Source: Actinomadura hibisca NBRC 15177 (lineage in GTDB: Bacteria > Actinomycetota > Actinomycetes > Streptosporangiales > Streptosporangiaceae). Taken from it: a stretch of DNA of 64,000 nt. The translations under genes were made by a program, and so were the position numbers. The stretch spans positions 124,001 to 188,000 of the forward strand of contig NZ_BCRO01000012.1 of the NCBI RefSeq assembly GCF_001552635.1. Reading direction: 5' to 3'. The stretch's first letter is position 1, and every line of letters begins with the position of its first letter. Below, piece by piece: positions 1-6,723 of this stretch. The notes beneath the pieces were generated by a model, which was given only the letters and a program-made list of their open reading frames with translations, did not search any database and had not been told where the DNA came from.

Positions 1-258
1 GTCAACCGCGCCAACTACCGCGCCCTGGCCGACCTGCACGCCAGTGAGGCCCGCGACCTGCGCCGCGCCCTGCCCATCGCCCAGCGCGACCCCCGCATCT
101 CCAAGGAGGCGATCCGCCAGGCCACCGAGTTCATGCGCCAGGGCGAGCGTGAGGCCCGGCAGTACCGCGAGCAGGAGCGCAAGTACACCCGCTGGCACGA
201 CAAGATCGGCGACCGCCGCCGCACCCGCAAGCCCCAGAACCAGGAGCGAACGCGATGA
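1..258 (+). CDS. Partial hypothetical AICE protein (C-terminal 85 residues)
   Basis: An open frame enters from the left window edge and stops at 256-258, overlapping the ATG of the next gene (ATGA). The visible 85 residues are rich in Arg, Glu, Gln and Ala with no membrane segment or Cys pair, and the tail is strongly basic. A charged helical segment (around residues 10-65) is likely. I do not recognise the family. The start-stop coupling with the next gene and codon use like the rest of the element support real coding. It could be a nucleic-acid-binding accessory protein, but that is a guess. Confidence 0.7.
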   Translation, partial: VNRANYRALADLHASEARDLRRALPIAQRDPRISKEAIRQATEFMRQGEREARQYREQERKYTRWHDKIGDRRRTRKPQNQERTR

Positions 259-347
259 CCACCCGCCAATGGGTCCGGTTCGCGATGTGGTGGCTGATGA
301 CCGGCACCTTCGCCACGGTCGTGCTCGCGCAGGTGGTGGCCCGATGA
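255..347 (+). CDS. Tiny membrane protein (30 aa)
   Basis: ATG at 255 overlaps the stop of the preceding gene and its own stop overlaps the ATG of the next gene at 344, so it sits in a chain of translationally coupled genes. The 30 residues form one hydrophobic segment (about residues 9-29) with Arg at the N-terminal side and at the C-terminus, as expected for a single-pass membrane peptide. Conjugative actinomycete elements often encode small membrane Spd-type proteins for plasmid spread; whether this is one is inference. It is short enough to be missed by gene callers. Confidence 0.55.
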   Translation: MTTRQWVRFAMWWLMTGTFATVVLAQVVAR

Positions 348-745
348 CCCGCCGCTCGCCCGCCCGCTTCTACGACCCCACCGGCGCCCGGTTCGGCCTC
401 CCCACCTACCCGTGGGGGATGGCGCCCGGTCACCTGATGACGCTGCGCCAGCTCGCCGCGTGCGGCAAGCGGCCCGGCGGTCAGCAGGTGGTGGCGCAAG
501 TGCTGTGGCACTCCACCCGCCACACCGGCAGTGCCGGCCGCGTCCGGGTCCGCGCCGCCTACCTGTACGACGTGCGCCTGGCGCTGCCCAAGCGCGTCCC
601 GACCGCCGCCCAGCGTGCCGCGCTCGGGAAGGCCCTGCGTGCCCGCCGCATCTGCCCCGACTGCGGCCGCGACGCCGGTTACGTGCTGCGTCGCCGGTGG
701 GGCGTGTGCAACGACTGCGCCGACCGACAGGAGATCGCGGCATGA
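344..745 (+). CDS. RRQNA-like AICE protein with C-terminal zinc ribbon
   Basis: 133 residues, start coupled to the upstream gene by ATGA. The central part (about residues 32-52) has an LRQLAA...PGGQ..VAQ pattern that I recall from the 'RRQNA' proteins of Streptomyces integrative elements. The C-terminus has two Cys pairs, CPDCG and CNDC, about 17 residues apart, which would bind one zinc ion. No catalytic motif is visible. The role is unknown; a nucleic-acid-binding or assembly function is inferred from the zinc ribbon and basic composition. Family assignment is moderate, the coding call is strong. Confidence 0.75.
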   Translation: MTRRSPARFYDPTGARFGLPTYPWGMAPGHLMTLRQLAACGKRPGGQQVVAQVLWHSTRHTGSAGRVRVRAAYLYDVRLALPKRVPTAAQRAALGKALRARRICPDCGRDAGYVLRRRWGVCNDCADRQEIAA

Positions 746-930
746 CCGGCTACCTGACCACCCCCGGCCCCGACGACGACCAGCCGGCGAAGCCCGGCGG
801 GCTGCTGCTCTACCTGATGTGCATCGAGTATGACCCCTGCGGCGAGTGGGACCCCTTTGAGGAGCGCCCCGTCTGCGGCTTCCCGCTGGCCGAAGGGCCC
901 TGCCCCAACCACGGCACCACCCTGGACTGA
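742..930 (+). CDS. Small Cys-containing AICE protein (62 aa)
   Basis: ATG at 742 overlaps the stop of the previous gene. The 62-residue product is acidic in the first third and then has four Cys (a single Cys in a CIEYDPC context, then VCGF and PCPNH), plus a His, giving a possible metal-binding site. There is no signal peptide. I do not recognise the family. It lies in the run of small Cys-rich proteins upstream of the transfer genes. An alternative reading is a small zinc-ribbon modulator of the neighbouring protein. Confidence 0.6.
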   Translation: MTGYLTTPGPDDDQPAKPGGLLLYLMCIEYDPCGEWDPFEERPVCGFPLAEGPCPNHGTTLD

Positions 931-944
931 ACGGAGAACCTGCC

Positions 945-1238
945 ATGACCCGCTGGACGGTGGTGACCGGCGCACAGGCCACCAAGCACGCCGCCGACAC
1001 CACGACCGTTCCCCTCCGACCGATCACGACCCCCCACGGCACCCGCCCCACCCCGGCCTACAGCTCGCGCAAGCGCTGCCCCGGTTGCGGCGCGGTCTTG
1101 GACGGCGGCCCGATCCGCTACCGCTGTGCCCCGTGCGCCACCGGCTACTCCGCCGCCGACCTGGTCCCCGCCGAACGCCGCCCCGCGCCCCGGCCCGCCG
1201 ACACCACCGCCCGCACCGACCTGGGGGAGGCCGCATGA
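945..1238 (+). CDS. Small zinc-ribbon protein (97 aa)
   Basis: Start ATG 945 follows a GGAGAA element about 9 nt upstream, and the stop overlaps the next ATG (1235). Residues 44-65 carry CPGCG and CAPC Cys pairs spaced as in a zinc ribbon; the tail is rich in Ala, Pro and Arg. The first 28 codons consist largely of the hairpin repeat at 960-1027, so the N-terminus GAQATKHAA...RPIT may be a by-product of that element rather than selected protein sequence. Function unknown. If the repeat is really a 5'-UTR element, the true start would be further in, although no good internal start is seen. Confidence 0.65.
   Translation: MTRWTVVTGAQATKHAADTTTVPLRPITTPHGTRPTPAYSSRKRCPGCGAVLDGGPIRYRCAPCATGYSAADLVPAERRPAPRPADTTARTDLGEAA
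960..1027 (+). repeat. Dispersed hairpin element, copy 1
   Basis: Stem GTGGTG (960-965) plus CGGCG (968-972) pairs with CGCCG (992-996) plus CACCAC (998-1003), with a small asymmetric bulge. The 19-nt loop (973-991) differs from copies 2 and 3 at one base. The 12-nt tail CCGACCGATCAC (1016-1027) is identical in all three copies. Unlike the other two copies, this one lies inside a predicted ORF. Confidence 0.75.
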
Positions 1239-2452
1239 GCACCCCGCACACGCCCCCGCCTTCGTTCGGCAACCCCGACCCCAACGAGCCGCCCGCGCCG
1301 CCGGTTCGGCCGTTGACCGGTAACGAGTTCACCGCTGCGGTGACGGTGGCCGCGTTGGTGGCGGTGCTGGCCCTGCTGGGCTTCGTCAACAGTTTCGCCG
1401 CCGTCGCCGACGCCGCCCGCCCCTCGTTCGGCCGGTTGGCGTGGACGGTGCCGGTCGGCATCGACCTGGGCATTGCCGCGTTCGCCGCACTCGACATCGT
1501 GCTGGCGCGCCTGGACATGCGGGTCAAGTGGCTGCGGTTGGTGCCGTGGGCGCTGACCGGCGCCACCGTGTACCTGAACGTCGCCGTGGAGCACACCGCG
1601 TTCGGCCGCATCTCCCACGCGCTGTTGCCGGTGCTGTGGGTGATCGCGGTGGAGATCGGCGCGCACGTCATCCGGGTGCGCGCCGGGATCGCCTCCGGTA
1701 CCCGCATGGACGGTATCCGCGGCTCCCGGTGGGTGCTGGCGCCCTGGCCGACGCTCAAGCTGTGGCGCCGCATGGTGCTGTGGGAGATCCGCTCCTACCC
1801 CGACGCGCTGGGCCGCGAGCGTGACCGCGTGCTGGCCCGCACCGACCTCAAAGACACCTACGGTGCGCTGGCGTGGCGGTGGAAGGCGCCCCGCCGCACC
1901 AAAGCCCTGTACCGGCTGGGCGAGCTGACCCCCGCCACCCTGCCCACCGGCCTGCCCGCTGGTCTGTCCGCCGAGGTCGCCCCGGCCACCGTGACCGCCA
2001 CGCCCGGCGACCTCGGCGACACCGGCCCCGACACCGGCCCCGTCACCGTGACCGCCCGGCCGGTGCCCGCGCTGACCGCCGGCCGCGCCGACACCACCCC
2101 GGACACCACCTCGGGCAGTGCACCGGACAGCGCGCCGGTCACCGTATCCGGTGGTGTGTCCGCCGCCGGGACCGGTCCCCGACCGGCCACCGTGACCGCC
2201 CGCACCCGCCCCGCCAAGTCCGCCACCCGACCGACCGCCAAGACCCGCGGCAAGACCGGCGCTGCGTCCGACCGGTTGGCCGCCCGTGCCCGCAAGCTGC
2301 TGGCCGACCACCCCGAGATGACCGGCGCCGAGTTGGGCCGCCGCCTCAAGGTCTCCGAGCGCACCGGAAGCCGACTGCGCAACCGCCTGACCACCCCGAC
2401 CACCACCGAGCACGCCCCCGAGCACGCCACGCAGGAAGGCGCCACCTCATGA
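1235..2452 (+). CDS. DUF2637 membrane protein with C-terminal HTH
   Basis: 405 residues. After a Pro-rich start there are four hydrophobic segments (about residues 30-55, 66-92, 100-120 and 125-148), the arrangement I recognise from DUF2637 proteins of actinomycete plasmids and AICEs. A long Thr/Val/Pro-rich linker with repeated TVTA-type units follows (about 235-330), and residues about 345-385 look like a helix-turn-helix (ARKLLADHPEMTGAELG, then VSERTGSRL). Start and stop overlap both neighbours. It sits directly before the FtsK translocase, which suggests a role at the membrane in transfer or plasmid spread, with the HTH contacting DNA. The function is inferred, not known. Confidence 0.82.
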   Translation: MSTPHTPPPSFGNPDPNEPPAPPVRPLTGNEFTAAVTVAALVAVLALLGFVNSFAAVADAARPSFGRLAWTVPVGIDLGIAAFAALDIVLARLDMRVKWLRLVPWALTGATVYLNVAVEHTAFGRISHALLPVLWVIAVEIGAHVIRVRAGIASGTRMDGIRGSRWVLAPWPTLKLWRRMVLWEIRSYPDALGRERDRVLARTDLKDTYGALAWRWKAPRRTKALYRLGELTPATLPTGLPAGLSAEVAPATVTATPGDLGDTGPDTGPVTVTARPVPALTAGRADTTPDTTSGSAPDSAPVTVSGGVSAAGTGPRPATVTARTRPAKSATRPTAKTRGKTGAASDRLAARARKLLADHPEMTGAELGRRLKVSERTGSRLRNRLTTPTTTEHAPEHATQEGATS

Positions 2453-4695
2453 CCACCGCCGAGCACGCCATGGGTGAGGTGATCCCCCTCCCCGTCACCA
2501 CCCCCGACACCACCGCCCCGGCCACCGACCACACCGACCACGGCGCCCCCGCCACGCTGCCGGACAACACCGGCGGCACCCCGCCGATCCCGCCGCCCGC
2601 GCCCACCGACACCTCCGACAACGACGGCGACGACGACGGTGTGCTTGAGGGCCGCGTGCTGGTGGACGGCCCCGACATCGGCCGCCCGGACGTGGCCGCG
2701 CGCCGGATGGACGCCGAGCGCGCCCAGCGCCGCCCGATCGTGGCGCCGTGGCTGCGTGACCGCGACGAGGCCCGCACCACGGTGCGGTGGGCGATCGGGT
2801 ACGCCGGTCACGTCACCGGCTACCACGCCGCCCGCATCCCCCTCTACGGCCTGCGGCTGGGCCTGCGCTCCCCGCGCGGGCTGTACCGGATCGCCGCCGG
2901 CACCGCCCAGTGGACCTTCGACATGGACGCCCGGACGTTGCGCGCCCACGTGGTGGACCGCAAGGACCACGACGCGTACCTGCGGCTCATGGGGGAGCGC
3001 AACGCCCGGGTGCGGGGCCGGTTGTTGGTGACCGGCGGCGGCACGGTCGGGATCGGGCTGGCCGCCGCGTCGGTGACGGCCGCCGGCGGGCTGACGCAGA
3101 CGGCGGTCATGGCCGCGCTGGTGGCGGTGCTGGGCTGGATCGGCACCCCGAAAGACAAGCGCGTGCTGGACACCGCCGTGGTCTCGACCAAGGCGCCCAA
3201 GCTCACCAGCGAGATCGTGGTCCGCGCGTTGTCGGCGCTGGGCATCGCCGAGATCAACAAGGCCGTGGGCAAGGGCGGCGGCGGGATGACCTTCCCCGCC
3301 CCCATCACCCGCGACGGCCCCGGCTGGCGCGCCGAGGTGGACCTGCCGTACGGGGTGACCGCCACCGACATCATGGAACGCCGCGACCGGCTCGCCTCCG
3401 GACTGCGGCGCCCCATGGGGTGCGTGTGGCCCGAACCCGCCCACCACCAGCACGCCGGCCGCCTGGTGCTGTGGGTCGGCGACCAGGACATGAACCAGGT
3501 CAAGCCCCCGACCTGGCCGCTGGCCAAGACCGGCGCCACCGCCGACCTGTTCAAGCCCATCCCGTTCGGCACCGACCAGCGCGGACGCGTGGTCACCATC
3601 ACCCTGATGTACGCCAACAAGCTCATCGGCGCGATGCCTGGCGCGGGCAAGACCTTCGCCATCAAGCCGACCCTGCTGGCCGCCGGGCTGGACTCCACCG
3701 CCGAGTGCCGGGTGTTCGAGTTGAAGGGGACCGGTGACCTGGACTTCGCCGAGAAGTTCGCCCACCACTACGGGTCCGGCCCCGACGACGCCACCATCGG
3801 CGCGTGCCTGGAGTCGCTGCGCGAGGTCTACGCCGACCTTGAGAAGCGCGCCAAGACCCTGGCCCGCCTGCCCAAGGACGTGCGCCCCGAGAACAAGGTG
3901 ACCCCCCAGCTCGCGGCCAACAAGTCGCTGGGGCTGCACCCGCTGGTGTTCGTGGTGGACGAATGCCAGGAACTGTTCTCCCACGACGACCACGGCGCCG
4001 AAGCCGGTGGGCTGGCCACCGCCATCATCAAACGAGGCCGCGCGCTCGGGGTGATCCTGATGTTGGCGACGCAGCGCCCCGACAAGGACTCGCTGCCGAC
4101 CGGCATCTCCGCCAATGTCGGTACCCGGTTCTGCCTGCGGGTCATGGGCCAGCTGGAGAACGACATGATCCTGGGCACCTCGATGTACAAGAACGGGATC
4201 AGGGCGACCACCTTCACCAAGCAGGACCGCGGCATCGGCTACCTGGCGGGGGAGTCCGACGAGCCGCAGATCTGCCGCGGCTACTACATCGACGGACCGG
4301 CCGCCGACCGCATCGCCGAACGCGCCCGCGCCGCCCGCAAGCTCGCGGGCACCCTGACCGGCTACGCCGCCGGCGAGGACACCACCCCCACCACCGACGA
4401 CGGCGCCACCCTGCTGGACGACCTGGCCGCCGTCTTCGCGCCCGGTGAGGACAAGGCCCACTCCCAGACCCTCGTTGACCGGCTCGCCGAGCTGCGCCCG
4501 TCCGCTTACGGCGCGTGGGCCGACCTGGACGGAACCGGCAAGGCCAAGCAGCTCGCCGCCGCCCTCAAGCCGCACGGCATTACCACCCCCCAGGTTTGGG
4601 GACAGGACGAAACCGGCAAGGGCCGCAACCTCAAGGGCGTCCACCTCGACCACGTCCGCGCCGCCCTGGACACCACCCGCCACGACACCGAGTAG
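2449..4695 (+). CDS. FtsK/SpoIIIE-type conjugative DNA translocase (TraSA/TraB-like)
   Basis: 748 residues. An acidic, Pro/Thr-rich N-terminus is followed by two adjoining hydrophobic segments (about residues 187-232) and a motor domain. Walker A is GAMPGAGKT (about 394-402) and Walker B is LVFVVDE (about 498-504), followed by an ATQRP motif typical of FtsK/SpoIIIE proteins. In actinomycete elements this single protein moves double-stranded DNA into the recipient and replaces the type IV system. ATG 2449 overlaps the DUF2637 stop. The CTAG-rich dyad straight downstream is a plausible recognition locus, as clt lies next to traB in some Streptomyces plasmids. Calling it the transfer motor is secure; the DNA target is inference. 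Confidence 0.93.
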   Translation: MTTAEHAMGEVIPLPVTTPDTTAPATDHTDHGAPATLPDNTGGTPPIPPPAPTDTSDNDGDDDGVLEGRVLVDGPDIGRPDVAARRMDAERAQRRPIVAPWLRDRDEARTTVRWAIGYAGHVTGYHAARIPLYGLRLGLRSPRGLYRIAAGTAQWTFDMDARTLRAHVVDRKDHDAYLRLMGERNARVRGRLLVTGGGTVGIGLAAASVTAAGGLTQTAVMAALVAVLGWIGTPKDKRVLDTAVVSTKAPKLTSEIVVRALSALGIAEINKAVGKGGGGMTFPAPITRDGPGWRAEVDLPYGVTATDIMERRDRLASGLRRPMGCVWPEPAHHQHAGRLVLWVGDQDMNQVKPPTWPLAKTGATADLFKPIPFGTDQRGRVVTITLMYANKLIGAMPGAGKTFAIKPTLLAAGLDSTAECRVFELKGTGDLDFAEKFAHHYGSGPDDATIGACLESLREVYADLEKRAKTLARLPKDVRPENKVTPQLAANKSLGLHPLVFVVDECQELFSHDDHGAEAGGLATAIIKRGRALGVILMLATQRPDKDSLPTGISANVGTRFCLRVMGQLENDMILGTSMYKNGIRATTFTKQDRGIGYLAGESDEPQICRGYYIDGPAADRIAERARAARKLAGTLTGYAAGEDTTPTTDDGATLLDDLAAVFAPGEDKAHSQTLVDRLAELRPSAYGAWADLDGTGKAKQLAAALKPHGITTPQVWGQDETGKGRNLKGVHLDHVRAALDTTRHDTE

Positions 4696-4707
4696 CCCCC
4701 GGCACCG

Positions 4708-4863
4708 CCTCTAGGTCTAGAGGCCACCACCTCTAGACCTAGAGGCCCCTCTAGACACCCATCCCCACCCTGACCAGTGATCTAGCACCTAGAGGCCCCA
4801 CCAGCACAAACCCCCGAAACCGCCCTAGGAGGCCCCCTTGCCGCCCCTACTCGCCGCCTCTAG
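4708..4863. repeat. CTAG-rich dyad cluster downstream of the translocase gene
   Basis: Nine CTAG tetramers fall within about 155 bp. The core is a perfect inverted repeat with 16-bp arms, CCTCTAGGTCTAGAGG (4708-4723) and its reverse complement (4730-4745), separated by 6 nt; each arm is itself a near palindrome. Further partial copies lie at 4749-4755 and 4781-4794. The first TTG-started gene downstream begins inside the cluster's edge. It may be a clt/TraB-recognition locus, an operator or a terminator-like structure. No T-tract follows. Confidence 0.7.
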
Positions 4864-5116
4864 CGGCGCCGGCCCCGACCTTGGAACCTGGCTCCTGCTG
4901 GCCGCGCTCACCACTGTCGGCTACCTGATCCACTGCGTGATCTGGCCGTATCGGGCGTGCCGTAAATGCCACGGCGTCGGCAAGTTCCTCGCCCCGTCCG
5001 GCCGCGCGTGGCGGTACTGCAACCGCTGCACCGGCCGCGGCGCCCAGCTCCGCACCGGCCGCCGCATCTGGACCCGCATCAAGAACACCCACGCCCACAA
5101 CCGCAACAACCGCTGA
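4838..5116 (+). CDS. Small membrane protein with CxxCxGxG zinc motif
   Basis: 92 residues, start TTG 4838 chosen because a full AGGAGG (4827-4832) lies 5 nt upstream and no ATG or GTG fits. Residues about 14-36 are one hydrophobic segment. Then come CRKCHGVG and CNRCTGRG, the paired CxxCxGxG motifs of the DnaJ-type zinc finger, so the C-terminal part is probably a cytoplasmic zinc module on a membrane anchor. The tail is very basic and Asn-rich. I do not recognise the family. Position between the transfer and DNA-modification genes gives no firm role; a transfer accessory protein is possible. Confidence 0.75.
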   Translation: MPPLLAASSGAGPDLGTWLLLAALTTVGYLIHCVIWPYRACRKCHGVGKFLAPSGRAWRYCNRCTGRGAQLRTGRRIWTRIKNTHAHNRNNR

Positions 5117-5144
5117 CCGCTCCATAGGGCCGCGAGATGTGAAC

Positions 5145-5206
5145 GGGCGGTCCGGCGCACAAGCCACCAAGCACGCCGCCGGACCGCCCTACCTCCGACC
5201 GATCAC
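5145..5206 (+). repeat. Dispersed hairpin element, copy 2
   Basis: This is the strongest copy: a perfect 13-bp stem, GGGCGGTCCGGCG (5145-5157) with CGCCGGACCGCCC (5177-5189), closing a 19-nt loop (5158-5176). The conserved tail CCGACCGATCAC is at 5195-5206. It lies in the untranslated gap before the gene starting at 5265. The outer stem has no sequence similarity to copy 1 but is fully paired. Confidence 0.8.
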
Positions 5207-5264
5207 GGCCCCCAACGGAAGACCCGAAGCCCACCGCGGAGACCTAGAAGGAGGTCCCCCCATC

Positions 5265-5630
5265 ATGGCCTACAACCCGCCGCAGAACCCACCCCTCCCG
5301 CCCTCCGCGCAGTGGCCGGCGCTGATCGGCCCGTGGTGCCCGATGTGCGATCGCGCCGACCGGATGCGTTGGACCGGCGCCGGACACGACCCCGACGGCA
5401 CCGACATCAACACCTGGCGCTGCCGCGGCTGCGGCACCGAGCTGTGGACCGAAACCACCTGGTGGCCCGTCTATGACGGCCCCGACTGCCCGACCTGCCA
5501 CACCCCGGTCACCTGCTGGGGCGCCATCGCCCCCGACCATCTGGGTGACCTGTGGCTGTGCGAGTACGCCCACGAGTTCATCCTCACCCCTGAGGGCCTG
5601 ATCGTGTTGCCCGGTGAGGACGCCGCATGA
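5265..5630 (+). CDS. Small multi-zinc-ribbon protein (121 aa)
   Basis: ATG 5265 is preceded by AAGGAGG at 5248-5254. An in-frame GTG at 5139 is rejected because it lacks a ribosome site and would translate the hairpin repeat. The protein has Cys pairs CPMC, CRGC, CPTC and a later single Cys pair region (TCW, LCEY), enough for two zinc sites, and is rich in Trp and Pro. The stop overlaps the ATG of the DpdA-like gene, so the two are translationally coupled. That coupling suggests a partner or adaptor of the DNA-modification protein, but this is inference and the family is not recognised. Confidence 0.75.
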   Translation: MAYNPPQNPPLPPSAQWPALIGPWCPMCDRADRMRWTGAGHDPDGTDINTWRCRGCGTELWTETTWWPVYDGPDCPTCHTPVTCWGAIAPDHLGDLWLCEYAHEFILTPEGLIVLPGEDAA

Positions 5631-6445
5631 ACGAGCCGGTTTTCTACCTGGGTGCCCATCAGCCGCACTGGCTGTGGACCACCGACATGCCCTTGTTCGT
5701 CTCCCACCGCCAGCTCGCGCGCAAGGTCACCTTGCGTCCGGCCGTCTGCCGGTGGGCGCTGGATTCAGGCGGGTTCACTGAACTGTCCCTGCACGGCCAG
5801 TGGATCACTACCCCCGCCCAGTACGCCGACGTCGCCCACCGCTACGCCGAACATCTCGGTGTCCCCGACTTCCTGTCTCAGCAGGACTGGATGTGCGAGC
5901 CGTTCATGGTCGAGCGCACCGGCCTGAGCGTGCGCGAACACCAGCACCGCACCGTCGCCAACTACCTGGAACTGCGCGAGCTGGCGCCCGCGCTGCCGTG
6001 GCTGCCGGTCCTCCAAGGGTGGGCGCTGGGCGACTACCTGGACTGCGTGGACCTGTACACCTCGGCGGGGGTGGAGTTGGCCGCGCTGCCGCGCGTGGGG
6101 CTGGGGTCGGTGTGCCGCCGCCAGTCCACCGCCGAGATCGGCCACATCACCGCCACCCTGGCCGGGCTCGGCCTCAAGCTGCACGGCTTCGGCGTCAAAA
6201 CCGGCGGCCTGCACCGCTACGGCCACCACCTCGCCTCCGCCGACTCCATGGCCTGGTCCTACAACGCCCGCCGCCTCCCGCCGCTGCCCGGCTGCACCGG
6301 ACACAAGAACTGCGCCAACTGCCTGACCTACGCCACCGCCTGGCGCACCCGCCTGCTGGCCAAGCTCGCCGCCCGCAACCAGCAACACGGCCAGCAAGCC
6401 GACCTGTTCGCCCTGTCCGCCCGCCAGCAGCAGGACGCCGCATGA
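5627..6445 (+). CDS. DpdA/TGT-like deazapurine DNA modification protein
   Basis: 272 residues with the pattern I recognise from actinobacterial DpdA-family (DUF7221, queuine tRNA-ribosyltransferase-like) proteins: N-terminal YLGAHQPHWL, ALDSGGFTEL with the presumed catalytic Asp (about residues 44-53), SQQDWMCEPFM, VGLGSVCRRQ and LHGFGVKTGG, then a Cys-rich CTGHKNCANC segment that may bind zinc. DpdA enzymes exchange guanine in DNA for a 7-deazaguanine such as preQ0, blocking restriction enzymes. No preQ0 synthesis genes are visible here, so the base would come from the host or from element genes outside the window. It is coupled at both ends to small genes. Activity on DNA rather than tRNA is inferred from the family. 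Confidence 0.8.
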   Translation: MNEPVFYLGAHQPHWLWTTDMPLFVSHRQLARKVTLRPAVCRWALDSGGFTELSLHGQWITTPAQYADVAHRYAEHLGVPDFLSQQDWMCEPFMVERTGLSVREHQHRTVANYLELRELAPALPWLPVLQGWALGDYLDCVDLYTSAGVELAALPRVGLGSVCRRQSTAEIGHITATLAGLGLKLHGFGVKTGGLHRYGHHLASADSMAWSYNARRLPPLPGCTGHKNCANCLTYATAWRTRLLAKLAARNQQHGQQADLFALSARQQQDAA

Positions 6446-6723
6446 TGCGCCCGGCCCCGACCGCCACCGCCACCACGCGCACCACCCGCGAGCTGCGCAA
6501 GGGCGACGCCATCCACGTGCGCGGCATCGGCGCCGTCGCAGTGGTCGCCACCCTGGCCCTGCCCGGCAGGCAGATGTTGATCCTGCTGGCCCGCGACGAC
6601 CTGGCCGTGGTCAGCACCCCCGACGCCCGTTGGGACGCGCTGTGCCCTACCGCTCCGCTGTTCACCGCGACCGTCACCTACTGCGCAGCCTGCCGAGGAG
6701 TTGGACGCACATGCCGCCTGTGA
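6442..6723 (+). CDS. Hypothetical AICE protein (93 aa)
   Basis: ATG 6442 overlaps the stop of the DpdA-like gene, and the 3' end runs 13 nt into the Prim-Pol gene in another frame. After a Thr-rich start (about residues 1-15), residues 18-60 look like a small beta-rich domain (ELRKGDAIHVRGIGAVAVV), and the end has CAACRGVGRTC, a Cys cluster resembling a partial zinc knuckle. No membrane segment. I do not recognise it. Tight coupling on both sides suggests it works with the modification or replication genes. Confidence 0.65.
   Translation: MMRPAPTATATTRTTRELRKGDAIHVRGIGAVAVVATLALPGRQMLILLARDDLAVVSTPDARWDALCPTAPLFTATVTYCAACRGVGRTCRL

Noticed and set aside
1858..4683. 941-residue minus-strand open frame opposite the translocase gene
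   Set aside because: High-GC DNA leaves long open frames in the antisense of real genes. The plus strand has FtsK motifs and coupled starts, the minus frame has only Gly/Val/Ala/His composition.
5139..5264. Longer start (GTG 5139) for the zinc-ribbon gene at 5265
   Set aside because: It would translate the conserved hairpin repeat, lacks a ribosome site, and AAGGAGG fits the ATG at 5265.
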